Source: Acanthopleura granulata
Taxonomy: Eukaryota > Mollusca > Polyplacophora > Chitonida > Chitonidae
DNA: 64,000 bases
Direction of reading: 5' to 3'
Assembly (NCBI GenBank): GCA_016165875.1
Contig: JABBOT010000013.1
Location: 13,902,014 to 13,966,013, forward strand
In this document: positions 11,901 to 26,500 of the stretch, in pieces
Position numbering within the stretch: position 1 is the stretch's first letter
Layout of the letters: each line of letters starts with the position of its first letter
Notes under the pieces: model-generated
Seen by the model: the letters and a program-made list of their open reading frames with translations, nothing else
Told to the model about the DNA's origin: nothing
The model's database searches: none
Position numbers and translations under genes: made by a program

Positions 11901-14526
11901 AACGGACACAGTCTGCTGCACATCTTCTATTTAACTTAACAACGTGAAAATAAAAGTGTTGCGAACCAAACGTAACTGACACAGCCTGCTGCATATCTTG
12001 TATTTAGTTCAACAAAGTCAAAATAAGTGTTGCAAAGCAAACACAAAGGAAATAGTCTCTCGTGCATATCTTTCATTTAGTTTGAAGAGGGAAAAAATCC
12101 TACACGTTTTATCTTTGGAAATCGGTATCAACTCCATCTTCCAAATCGACTGTAACATGGTTTATTTCCTTTTCGGAGCACTTATTTTCCCCGGAGAATG
12201 GCTATGTCGACAAGTGAAACGGAAGTTCCAATTGAGGTCATTTTTTTTTCCAAAGCCAGACGGTGAAATGGGTAAGGAGAAAAGAAAGATTGGCTATTTT
12301 AGGATTTAACTCAAAGGCACTACAGATTGTGATATCTTATGAGCATGGGAAACCGGAAGAGAACAAGTCCATAACTGAACACATAAGAACACACTTGTTC
12401 TGATTTAGATTTCCGTGGTAACTTTGCAGCCCCCCCCCCCGATGTGAACGGAACGAGGAGACCTCTAAAGGGTTAGGAGTCCTCGAGTACTGTTCTTATG
12501 TAAATGTTCATTATATGTGATGGCAACAAAGCACTATGGGTTATTTAAGATCAGTGATGTCTGACAACATTGCTATTTTCCAAATTCTGTTTCGGCATTT
12601 GCAATATTTTAGCATTTCTATGAACAGTTCGAATAAACGCTTGGAAAACTGACAAGAGGCTGGATTTAACTGGTAAGGTGTGACCAACTACCACACCGTC
12701 AACTCTGCCCTGGTTTTATTACTCCCCATGCGATAATAAAAATCTGACGAGTTCACTGACGTACCACAGTGCATTTCATCTGTTTCGTCATCACAATTTA
12801 TTCGGCCATCGCAGATATCAGCTTCGTTCAGACACTTCTGGTTGTTACAGGAAGCCACCTGGCCCGCCCGGCATTGTACTGTAACATAGAGAATCCAGCA
12901 ATGTGCTGTACTGTTACAGGTAAAAGCAAGCACTGTGTTGAACAGTTATATGAAGAGTCAAGCAATTTGTTGTACTGTTACACGGAGAGTCAAGCAATGT
13001 ATTGTATTGTTACACGGAAAATCAAGCAATGTTTTGGGCTGCCACAGAGATAACGTAAATATTTACATTTGAGATCACCAGCTGAGTAAAAACCTAGTGC
13101 GAAACCAAATTCCAACAGACATGTTTTATAAAATGATATACACCACGTAATGTTCCAAATTTTTTGCAATCATCACAGTTGATTAGAATTAAGCGTTCTG
13201 TACTGGGATGTGTTGCACCCGAGTTTAGTAATTTGTAACTACATGTACCATGTCAGCATGTGTCTTTTGGTTTGTGACTGTATTCTGCAACAAGCTAGAC
13301 CTCTGTAGGTATGGCGGTATCATGGTGCAGTACTCTAAAAGCAATTCGGGAAACCAACTGCAGGCTAACAGTTGTTGAACTGATTTGAAAGCAAAGGAAA
13401 CACTCTAATGAATTATATATCACATAAAAGACTATTAAACACTGTCCTGGAAATCTGATCGCTTTTTATTTGATTTTTTTTTTCAACCGAGTAATTACTT
13501 TCAAAACCTCGTATTTTGCGGTTTTGGGACATAATGGTTCACACGGGTATATTTTGCTAGCAATTATTCATTTCAAGGTCCACGCATGTTACGAGTGCAT
13601 TCGTACATGTACCTCTGAGCCTATCATGACTATGTGTATTTTGAATGCAGAAGTTCAGCCTTCTCCGTGTGTGCTGTTAGGTGTATGTGAAAATCAGATG
13701 TGAGGTCACTGGTCACAATATTGGCAGAAAAGCCTACTGACCCCTATGGATTTCATTTCACTTCATTTGTTGGAAAAAAAATTGAGTTAAAAAAAAGAGT
13801 TAAATCAAACTGTTTTCCTGTACAGTGTTTAACAATCTTTCGTCTGATCTACACTTTATGTAGTTCTGTAATTGCCTTTAATGCAACATTTGGTTAAAGG
13901 TTTAGGTTTTTATTCACTGGCAACTTAGGTACCATCTACATATGAAAATATAAATAAACAAATAAATAAAATAAATGAATAAATAAATATAATAAATAAA
14001 TAGAATAAATAAATAGAATAAATAAATAAATAAGTAGATAAATCCAACTGTTTTTCTGGGCAGTGTTTAGCAATCTTTCGTCCGACCTACACTTTATGGA
14101 GCTGTGTAATTGCCTTTAATGCAAGATTTGGCTAAATGTTTAGGTATTAATTCACTGGTAACTTTGGTACCATCTACATATCAGAATGAATAAATGAATG
14201 TTTAGGTATTAATTCACTGGTAACTTTGGTACCATCTACATATCAGAATGAATGAATGAATGAATGTTTAGGTATTAATTCACTGGTAACTTTGGTACCA
14301 TCTACATATCAGAATGAATGAATGAATGAATAAATAAATAAATAAATAAAAAAAAAATTAAATCAAACTGTCTTACTAGGCAGTGTTTAACAACCTTTCG
14401 TTTAACCTACACTTTATGTAATCGCCTTTAATACAAGACTTGGCTGAAGGTTCAGGTATTAATTCATTGGCAACGTAAGTACCACCTACATATCAGAATA
14501 AATAAACAAACAAACAAACAAACAAA

Positions 14527-14569
<43 letters not shown>

Positions 14570-17500
14570 ATAGATAGATAAATCGAACTGTTTTCCAGGG
14601 CAGTGTTCAACAGCCTTTCGCCTGACGAACACTACAAGTCTTGGTTAAATCTTTGATCATTGATTCGTTGGCATGGTACTATCTACAGGAAAGAAAAAGT
14701 TCATGGTTACATATGACTTACAGCAATTGTTTTCGTCTGACCCATCCTCACAATCCGGGTAGCCGTCACATTTGAACTCCAAATGTACACAACGGCCGCG
14801 TCTACATTTAAAGTAGTGGGGAGGGCACACTGTGAGCAGTCAAATAGAAAAGACAAGTATTTTTCCTGTGATGTTTGCGACAGAAAGGAGAGGTAGTAAG
14901 GTAACAATCATTACTGAAAACAGTTGACTCATGTAGACATGATCGCTGAACATTTCTCGCCTGGATACTTTGGTTCCAAGCTACGCAGTTACGCGGCACT
15001 GTTTGTGAACTATGTCATTGATTTTCCTGCTGAACGCTCAACATTTCTCGCTTAAACAAGTTTATTCCACGCTGCATAAAAAAACATCATTCTCTGCTTT
15101 TACGCGGCACTGTTTATGAACCATGTCATTGATTTACGCACACAAGTAGGCTACACCGAAACGATGACACATTACAGAGAAAAGCAAAACTGCACCGTTT
15201 GGACAAAGCATTATTCCGGAATGAAATCCATGGACAGCGAAATCAAGCTTTCCGTGTTATCAGACAGTACCCTGTTCGCTTAACAGATCCATTAGTTTGC
15301 AGAATACGACATGACAGATTACAGCTCAGAGAGTAAAACAAGGGGCGCAACGACGGTGTGTTATTTCGCAAAAGGTCACCCGTAACCGGTGAAATTAGAC
15401 CTCGTCAGTTTACATCCATTGTGATATTATCCCAACGGTTCCTGTAAATGCATAAATAGTAACAATTTACATGCCTTCTGGTAAAGCTCACGCTGAGAAG
15501 CGGGAATTTTTGACATGACATAAACTGTATCTCATTGCTCATTACTTTGTTATTGTTGTGCAAAATCCCATTAATATGTGATTATAGAGGTTATTTATAA
15601 AGTTAAATCTCACCGTTGCAGTTGGATTCGTCACTGTTATCAAGACAGTTGTTGACGCCGTCACACCAGTATCCCCTATAGATACATGCGCCGTTGTCAC
15701 AGCGGGTCTCCTCCGTGCCACAAACTGTAACAAAAACCAAAATCTAATCATTTGGTGACTCAACAATCAAGTCAAATAAGCCGGAAGGAAAAAGAGGAAA
15801 ATAAGAATTCTGAATTCCATTGAAACTTGACTACAGAGGCGAGTGAACAGAAAGAAACACGTAACTTACATCGATTTATATTACAAAAGACAAACAAAAC
15901 AGGTGCAATGACGGGTCCATATTGGTCAAGGATGTTTATCTCTGACAAATGTGTGAAATGTGCCCAAAGACATGTAGAACATGAACCTAAGATACCTAGA
16001 TGATGAAGTCTCGACACGATGTAAACTGATTTCTACTTATTTGCTCCAATCTCTCTTTAGGCTACACCTTACTTTGTAATGGTTAACCAAAAATCTTTAA
16101 CTGTCATACAAAAAGTTCGAAACTGAAAACGTCAACCTTCCCTATGCCTAGCCTTACTGTACCTGTCTGAACTTTAGTTTCCCACAAAAGTATCTCTCTC
16201 ATCAATCAGTGCTGAAGTTATGGGCACGTGAATGTCATGGCGACGTCATACCCACAAAGTTGGTTGCCACGGTAATTACGCGCACGTTACGCTCCTGGTG
16301 GGGGGGGGGGGATTAAATTATTTGTTTAATTTTTGCCAAACGACGAACTCAAGAATTTTTCACTTCTACGACGGGGTAAGTTTTATGCCGGGGGAGGGGG
16401 GGGGGGAGGCGAAACCGGGATTCCTTAAGTAAACCACCAATCTTTGGCATGTTACCGATGAACTTTCCCGAGAAGAGATATACACCGTATTGGTGGAAGA
16501 CAACTGGCCCTCAGTTAATGTTAAGACGGCCACACACGGGTCACGCCGATGGTTTGTACTCCAACAGCACGCAGCAAGGAAAAATGTTCATTTTCCCTAT
16601 GCAAAAATTATAAGTTCATTCACGCCATTACCCGAGCACTCAAATTGTCTATCAATTCAGATCCGACCTTTGCCTTATGCCTACAACTTAGTTCATATTT
16701 TCATCCCATGTGACATCTTCAAATGTGAATCATTACAGATCCGATCCCTGTCTTATGCACACACTTATTCCATACCCTTGTATTTGGTCTGACCCCACCC
16801 GTTCTCATCTGACACATAATCCAATGAATCGGCCAAGCAGTCAAAGCGTGGATCTTTACAGATCCGACCTTTGTCTTATGAACAGACTTATTCCATATCC
16901 TTGTATTTAGCCTTACCACACCGAGCCTAATCCCATACGTCATGCACCATATGGATCGTGTAGTCAAAGTGTGTGTCATTACAGGTCATAGGAGCACACT
17001 TATTTCATATCTTTGTATTTGACCTTATCACAACCAGTCTCGTCCGATATATCATCCAGCTCCTCAAGCTGTCAAAATGTGCATCAATACAGATTCAAGC
17101 TTGGTCATGCACACACGTATTTCATATCTTTCCATTGGCCTTACCACACCATATCTCACCCCATATAACATCCAGCTTGCTGCTCAAGCTGTCCATGTGT
17201 GTATCCAGGCAAACATGACTTCCGTCTTACGCGAGCACTTATATGATATGTTTGGCCTTACCGCAATCGCTCTCATCCGACACATCGTCCACCGTATTGG
17301 TCGAGCAGTCAAAATGACCGTTACACTTCTGATACTTGTATATACAAACTCCGCTGGTTTCACACCGAAAACGGTTTCCCGAGCAATCTGTAAATATAAA
17401 TAACAAGAAGTAAGGCCAAAAGAATGGTCAGGGAGAAAGACGGACTACATAAAGAGGTCCGAATCGCAGAAAAATCACATCGTTTTCTGTTGTGACATAT

Positions 17501-20500
17501 GGCATATTACAGAGTAAAAACGAATTGGGAGGGGCTTTACCTTTCCATCGTGATTTCAATTAAACTGCTGACTGAATTAAGTATACTGGAACATTAAACT
17601 TGTAGATAACATCATTACACACTGTTTCGATCAGCTGCGGCTTTAAGTCAGCAGGATGGTATGGTACAGGGCTAAGGGCGGTGGTTTATTTCGAGCAAGT
17701 CATTCCTGTTTTCTTCGTATATAAAATGAAAAAATTGGTGTGAAATACAAAGAAGCTAGAACGCATCCTGAAAGTGCAACCCTAAGACTCAGCGAAATGT
17801 ACAAATTCATCCACCAGGGTGGAGAGAAAGTTCTGCATTTTCCTCCTGCCCTATCTGCCACCGGTAAAATCGTTAAAAAAAGTTCTGAATGCGAACGAAG
17901 ATCCAAATCACTACCAAAATTTAATAGATTGATGCTTGGTGCTTGGTGCTTGGCCCAAGGCCATCCTTTGCACAAAATTTAAACCAGTTCTGTGATTTAT
18001 TTAGTAAATTCTACGAGGGACCGAGAAATAAACGCCCGCAAAACTATAACCCCTTGGTAGAGGGGATAACACCTGACCTATATATAAATAACTTGCACTA
18101 GCGACCACATAGGATCTCTACTACATTTACGTGAATTTCATGGTCTAGTGCAAACACTAAACTACTCATTTATCTTGTTAAGGATACAACATTCCCGCGA
18201 GTGTAAGTTATCTACCCTCGGAGAAACAGAGGTGATAACGAATTTAGGTTCACTTGCGGCACGATAATAATACCTTGACAAACGAAGGTGATAACACTTA
18301 AACTCTGTTGAGATATGGAGTTAATGAACCATTGACTCATGGAGTTAGTGAGCTGACAACAACTAAATTCAGTCGAAATACAGAGATGGTAACACTTTGA
18401 CAGTTGAGGCTCGGAGAGGAAATCACCTAAGCTCTGTTGACGCATGGAGTGATAACACCTAAACCCGGCCAAGATGCACAGGTGGTAACACCTAGGTTCA
18501 GCTGAGATACAGATGTGATAACACGTAGATTCAACTGAAATGCGGAGGTAATAACACTTAAACTGAGCAAAGATACGGAAATGATACATGTAACACATTG
18601 ACTCAGCTGACATACATAGGTGATAACACCTAGACTCACCTGAACAGTCGTCCTCGTCACTATCGTCACCACAGTCCCCCTTCCCATCACACACCTGCGA
18701 CTTCTTCACACACAGACCCGTCTCCTTACATTTGTACTCCGTGTCCTCGTCACAGTCGACTACAAAGAAACACAGATCAGTTTCTCCTGTGTCTGACTTT
18801 AAGGCTTGAGCGTATTGGGTTGTACCTGTAGTTTATCCGCACCGAAAGAGGTCATTTTGACCATCTCAGTATATCCAGACTATACAAAAAGTCGATCAGT
18901 GCAGACCCAGTGGAATTTGTGCCGTTACGAAAAGCCTGGTCTGCACCCAAGTGATCATGAGGTACATCCATATACCATAACCAATAAATGTCATAAACAA
19001 CACATTTCCGTCGCTTTCGTCTCCTTTTTACCGAGCAGTATCAATTTATTTGTAATGATGGACACATTCTACAGGTATGTAGTGAGAACACTCTATTAAT
19101 TGTGCTGAAAATGGGGTACTGTTTCCGGCGCAGTAGGTATTCGGGTCCGAGCTGGACAGATACTGTTCTCTCTGAACGCATGAGTATATTATGATAACGT
19201 CATCAGTTTGCCACGAAAACGTCATCGTGAAAGTAAAGCTGTACAAAAGATTACACAACCTACGCAACAATTTCTTTGGGCGAGAAAGGTTAATTCCCCA
19301 ATACGACATTTTCACAAAGAGAAACTCACAGCAGTCAGGACCTTCATCTTCACCATCCGGGCAGTTTTGAAACCCATTACACACATGCGCAGGCTTGACA
19401 CACACTCCCGAATTAGGGCACACGAAGTCATGTGATCGACAGGCTGCAAAACGAAAAATTTTGAGATTGCTTTCCCATCGACATTGAAAGGCTCGAGACT
19501 CTGAATTCTAACTATAATACCTGCATAATGTTCTATTTGCTCAAGAGGTCCAGTCTACTGAACCTGAAAAATACTGACATAAGTTTATTGGAGCAGATGA
19601 TTCCTGTCAACAGAACATTCTGTTTCTAGCCAGCATTAGTTGTTTGATTGCTGTGTAACGCCACACTTTTTCGGCGTCAGTTCCTAATGACGAACATTCT
19701 CACATGAGATGTACACACTTTCATGTACCCGCTTTGTTGGTGGAAGACTAGTGGTTTTCCAGCAAAGTTGAACTGCGCAAACGTCTGACTGAGCTGCCTG
19801 ACAAATCGTTGTCAGGAAAACCTGCGCAAACTGTAAAAGCCGGGAAAAGCCTACAAATTTCCTGCCCATGGCCTGTATTGAACATGTGCCTCGTATTTAG
19901 GAGATCTGTACCTCAATGATACAAATGACTTTTTTATTTACTTGTTTGATCCTTGTTTAACACCATACTCAAGAACATCTCTTTTGCTGGATGGTGGTAT
20001 GTAATTATCGATGGAGGATCTGGAATCTCTGGAGTAAACCACCGACCGTTGACAAATCAGTGACCAACTCTCCCACCTGTGACGAATAGTCATGCTCACC
20101 ATATTGGTGGAAAGCACGTGGTCATCATCGAAGGCTGGACTGCGTACCAATGTACTCGACCATATTTTTTTCACTCAGACCCCATAAACGGTGACAGCTT
20201 GGAAATTTACAAATTTCCTGTCGAAGTTCGGTTTTGAATCCGCAACTCGTGTATCCCCGCAAATTATAGGTAAGCATCTTTAAAAACTGACCACACCCTG
20301 CTCCGCTAAATTATAATAATGCCTGTCATGTCTGTATACACGTTACACAAAAGACTAAAGTCCTATCTTTAGGTGTTGTAGAGGTATTTTATGCTAAACT
20401 TTCCTTTTCACTTAGCATTAAGGCGAAAAGTGCAATAAAATGAAACAAAGGTCTACACTTACTGCAGTTGACTTCATCAGTGGAATCTGCGCAGTCAATA

Positions 20501-23500
20501 GCGTAATTACATCTGTATAGTACATTAATGCATTCTCCACTGCCGCACCTAAACGACCCCATATGGTTACAACACTCTTCCTGAGCACCTGTAACACAGA
20601 CAAACAGGTGTGCCAAAGAACAAAATGTGCACTTCCCATTTGGCGGGAACATATTCTAAAAACATGTGCGCCACTGGTACCTGGGTTCGAAATGGGTGAA
20701 TATGGTAGATCAACCGGAAGTTTCTGTCCCGGACACTGAAAGGTTATAAAGGGAGCAACTCGTTTTCCAGACATGCTACCCATCCTTATTCGGTATATGG
20801 CTTCGTAGCCGGCTTTATTAGGATTTGAAATTATGCATCAAGTGATTCAGTTGGTACCCATAATTATTTCCAGTGTAATATATTACTTTATCCATTTAGC
20901 ATTTTAAGTAATTAAAAATTTTTTCCAGTTATGGTGAGTCAATGGATCATTAAAAACTGTATCTGAAAATACGTTCACTGATGTTTTTTTCACCAGATCA
21001 AGACCTATCAAACGTTTTGATTGTATGGTAGGTTTTATGGACCATTTCTCTCTGACGAGAAAAAAAGTAGACCTTTAATATCATATTAAGTCATTCCTAC
21101 ACAGGCACTCATTGCAGGAGGGCAGTTCGCAAGAGCTTTATTCAGAGTTGAACATAAAGGTGTACAAAATAATTTTTGACCTCATTAGCGACACACATTA
21201 TCAGTATAGTTCACGAAACACAAAATACAATGAAAACAAGGAACTGCAAAAATTAATTTGGCGAAAACATTTTAAAAGATCAGTGAAGGTATCTTAACAT
21301 TCAAGGGGAGACACATAATTCCACTGATACCACAGAATATCGTAATCTTAATGCAACACAATTATAGGTGTACCTTTGTATGACTTGCTAGACCTCGCTA
21401 AGTGGCCCCATAGAACTAACATAACTAACATAATTCACAAAACACTCGCTGGTTAGACGGCAAAAGCTGGAATGACAATATCTACCACACATTTGGTTTC
21501 CCAGAGACTATCTGAAAGAATACTTAAGCTTTTAGGTCGATCTGAGTACACGCATCATTTGCATGTAAGTATATCTATCCTTCGCTTTTGCCCACAACCA
21601 TTCATGTCACAGACTTTGCACTTAGTAGGTATGTTGCTGAAGAGCTATAGAAGTGCGCTGCCGGAAAATTTGCGTACTGCGTGTGCAAACTGGGCCATGA
21701 TGACGACACTCACCTGAGCAGCAGTCTTTTTCTTCGTCACATCTTGATGCATCAAAAGCGTGACAATAGCTAGATACTGACCTACATGACACGTGGCCAT
21801 TCTTAGTGCACGTGTACGAGCTGCCCGCAGGACAGGCTGAAACACACAGCACAGAACGATGTAGGCCGTGCCAATGCTGAACACAAACAGAACAAGTAGC
21901 AGAAAGCAGAACATGCAGAAAAGGAACAGAGGACACAGCAATATAAAACACACAGTACAGAACAATGTAGGCTGTATCAATGCTGAATACAAAACAGAAC
22001 AAGAAGCAGAGAGCAGAACAAAGCAGAACAAGAACAGAGAACACAACAATACAACACACATAGCACAGAACAATGTGGGCCGTGCCAATGCACAACACGC
22101 AATACTGAAACAAAACAGAACAAGCAGCAGAGAGCAGATGAAGCTGTACACAACAGAATAATAGAGAACACAACAATGCAAAACACACCGTACAGAACAA
22201 TGCAGGCCATGTCAATGCAGAGCACGGAATACTGAATCAAAATTGAACAGGCAGCAGAGAGCAGAGCAAAGAACAGGAACAGAGAACACAGCAATACAAA
22301 ACACACAGAGTAGAACAGAACAAATCAGACCAAGGTGTGAAAAACACAGCAATACAGAAAAAGCAATGGACACAGCAGCAAACAGATGGCTGAGATACAT
22401 AACATACAATGGAATACACCAAATAATACAAACAATGCAGAGCACAAAACAACAAAATATGTGAACAGCAAAGAAACCGGAACACAGAGTGCAACAATAC
22501 AAAACACACGCAGCACAGAACACCACATAACACGACAATACAGAACACATGAATAGAGATAACACAGAATACACACCAAGCTATGTAGAGCAGAGCAATG
22601 CAGAACAAGGTGTAGTGAAAGCAGTAATACAGAACATCGAATGAGGGAATGATTATGGCCTAACGCCACGTCAGCAATGTCTCAGCCATATCGTGGCGAG
22701 TACAGAACATCAAAACACATATCATGCAGTACGCAACTCGACAATCCAAAACATACTGTACAGAACACGACAATATAGAACACAACAATGTAGAAGAAGC
22801 ATTGGAGACCACGATTAGAAAAATTCTGACCCAAGAGAAATAACCCAAAACAGGACAATAAAAACGAATTAGAGAAGCGGGAAATGTAGGAGGAAATACA
22901 GTATGGTTTAAACTCGGGGAACACAGTAAAACACACAGCAAATACTGCAACATAGCATAATGAACTGACAACTCAAGAGGGCTAAACTTTTTGTTGAAAT
23001 CAGACATGAGTAGGATCTTTGTACATTAATGAGAAAACAAAAAAAAGTAATATAAACGGTTTTGTGTGTTTGTGAAACTGGGCTGTTTTCCAGTCTATTT
23101 AGTGGTATCTTACCACAGTCGAGTTGTTCATCTGATCCATCCAGGCAGTCCATTTTACCATCACAGAAAAGATCTGCACTCCGACATATCCCTCCACAGG
23201 ACACCTGGTTCGAGCGACAAGCTGAATAAACACAACACATACTGTATACAGGAGAAAAATAACAATCTATATTAATGTAGTCTAAATTGTGATAGGTTTA
23301 ACTGTTGACTTCCTTTATTTATTTATTTATTTACTTGAATGGTGTTTTACGCCATACTCAAGAATATTTCACTTACACGACCGCCGCCAGCATTGTAGTG
23401 GGAGGAAACCGGGAAGAGCCTGAGGGAAACCCATGACCATCCGCATGTTGCTGGATAGGAAGCCAACATGAGCTGGACGAACTCACAGTGACTGCACTGG

Positions 23501-26500
23501 TGGGAGGCTTCAGGGTCATTGCGCTGCTCTAGCGCGCTAACCCACTGAGCCACGGAGGCCCCCTGTTGACACACGATGGTATATTTCTTGAATTGTTTAT
23601 TGCTGTGTTCCATGACACAAGGTTTACCTGTATGTATACTTCAACGAACATAGATATACGAAGGTAGGTATACTTGAAGGTGGTGTTATTCGCACGCAGA
23701 AAATATACATATATGCTGTTTTGCAGCTAAGCAACTTGAAATGCATTTCACTGTCACTCGTAAGCGGCTTTTCTATTGACTATTTGCACCGAATGTTACT
23801 TTATAATGTATCTGTGCACAATACTTTTAAATAGGTCACTTTTTAACTGGCAGAGGCAGCCCGGTGGGATGATGGCGTTATTGTTGTTCATTTATTTAAT
23901 TAATTAATAAATAGGCGTTTTCGTCGTATTCCAGAAAATTTCACTTATGCGGCATATTTCTCAACAGCGGCAGGCATTATGTTAGGAAGAAACCTGGCAG
24001 AGCCCGGGGATAACCAACGACCATCCCTAGGTTGCTGGCAGACCTTTTTCCACGTACGGCCGGAGAGGAAGCCACTCTGAGCTTGACTTGAACTCACATC
24101 AACTGCATTGGTCAGAGACTCCTGGGTAGTTAAGGTGCGCCAACGCGATATCTCCCTCGGCCACGGTGAACCTCTTTGATATCTATGTTGTGGGGGATGG
24201 TGTGCTTTATTTTTAAAATGCGCTATGGTCGCAGGGTGGGACCTCATATCGGCCATTTTCTTGTGCACTTACGACAGCCTTTCTCGTCCGAGTAGTCCCA
24301 GCAGTAGTTCAGATCGGAACAGGTCAGGCCACATGGTATCTCCCTGCCATTCTCACAAAGGAACACGTCCCCAGATGGACAATACTGTGTCGTGGTCGCT
24401 TCAAGGAGAGAAATTTAGATTTGTCTATTAATCATTGGCCAGTGGAACATTGCAGGAAATCAAGGTCTTCTACGTTGTCCAAAATGTACGTCCACATAAT
24501 TATGGACACCAGCCGTACATAATCTGAGTAATTTGTTTAAGACACAACGATGGCATGAGTAGAACAAACACAAACATACTTCCAGTGTGGAACATGTCCA
24601 GTCTTTGCAAGTCATTTCCAAGCCCTATATTCATAAGAGGGTATAAAAAAGAACAAAAGAGTACACGATGTTTTCGGCGAATTAATGTCCTCTCTATTTC
24701 AGAGAGGGGCACGACCTGTGATTTATCTATTATTTCACAGCGATCAACATTATGGTGGGAGGAAACCGGGAAGAGCTCGTGGGAAAGTCACTAGCATCCG
24801 CAGGTTGCTGGCAGACCTTCCCACGCACGGCCAGAGAGGAAACCTGCATGAGCTGGACTTAAACTCTTAGCGACCGCATTAGTGGTAGGCTTCTGGGTCA
24901 TTGCGCTGCGCTAGCGCACTAACCGACTGAGCCACACACCCCCCTCCACACACACAACCTGTAACTATCTGTAATTAATGCGCTTGGCTGACTGTTTATG
25001 TCTTGTTGTTTCTTTTTCATTATTATCTAATGACACACTTGAGAAGTTTCTATTCATGAAATAAATATAAAGTGGAATCGCAAGCCAAAGAGACAGGTCG
25101 CAAAATGTTATCATCCCCAATCCCGTAAGCCTGAACTGAAAATACACTTAAAAAATTTTATTTATTTATTTATTTATTTGATGTTTCACTTCGTAATCAA
25201 GAATATTTCACTTATACGACGACGACCAGCATGATGGTGGGAGAAAACTGGGCAGTTCCCGGCGGAAACCCACGACCATCCGCAGCTTGGTAGCAGATTT
25301 TGCCACACACTACAAAATTTTATGCACATTGATAAATTTTGTGGTTTATCCGGGGACAGCTGTAAAATTAGTTTCGAATTTGTCTTCTTTCATTATGAAA
25401 ATTAGAAAAAACAAACACTAAGGTCGTTCACTTAACCGGTACACTTACACGCAGGTGGACACTCTCCGGAGTTAAATATTATCTCGTCAATAATCATGTG
25501 ACCCGCCAAACAATCGACAATAATGGACAGCGGCCCAGTGCCTCTCGGTATTTTAACACGGGTGGTTATCCAGGAGATTGTCGAGGGTCCCCGCCCCTTC
25601 ACGTGGTACACGTGACCCTCGGGTGATGTCAGAGTGAAATTTCCCGCCGAGGAGTGGACGATTCGGAGACAACCGCCCTCGGCCAATTCCGGACTTTGAG
25701 GGAATAATAACTCGTTGACGGCCAGAGTCTCTCTGCAGAGTCGTGGTACGAAGTACAGCATGACACCTGCATTAGAAAGTCACCCAATGAACAACACACT
25801 TGTGTATTTGTTTACTTATTCATTGTTTGTTAATCATTGTTTAAACGCTTCTCCACTAATACACTGGTAGTTAAAGTTTTATCGTTAAAAGAAACCGGAG
25901 CCGCCACCCTTCACCCCCTCCACACCCACACACGCACCCCCCTTACACACACCCTCACGCACACGTGTGCACACACACGTGCACACAGCTTTAGCGGGTT
26001 ATTCTCAAACTTTCAGATCATCTCAAACAGATGTTCATCCATCACTTGCTGGTGTTACGAACCCCGTCTTTAAAACACTGTATTACATTTTTTTGCGCTA
26101 ATCGGGTCTGTGTTTGACCTACATTTTCCCAACTGGGTACGCTATAGCCCGCATTGCAATTCAGGTGCGTGTGCTCAAGGCTTTTGTGTTTATGACTTTC
26201 GTGTCATTGTACATAAGGCGTACATTCTGGAAATATGTACCCGTGGTGTAAACATGTTTAAGATCAAACCATCCAGAATATTATTTATGTTTGTCTATAA
26301 ATATAAGCGACGAAGTTGTAAAGCTGGCAGTCTTTTACTCAAGTTCACGAGAGAGCAGTCATATTTACTCTCGTCCACTTTGAAGGATTTTGTGGGATTT
26401 GTACATTTCATCCCAGTTTACCCTGAAAGTGACTTTGAGTATATTTCCGAGGTGTGAAACATACATTGCCATCTCGGCATCACGGACGCTGTATTGTCAA

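Noticed and set aside
21868..22669. Several overlapping 75-200 codon minus-strand frames rich in Cys, Leu, Phe and Val, looking like membrane proteins
   Set aside because: They lie in the AACAGAACAC minisatellite; all three frames are open with similar composition, which is a repeat artefact.
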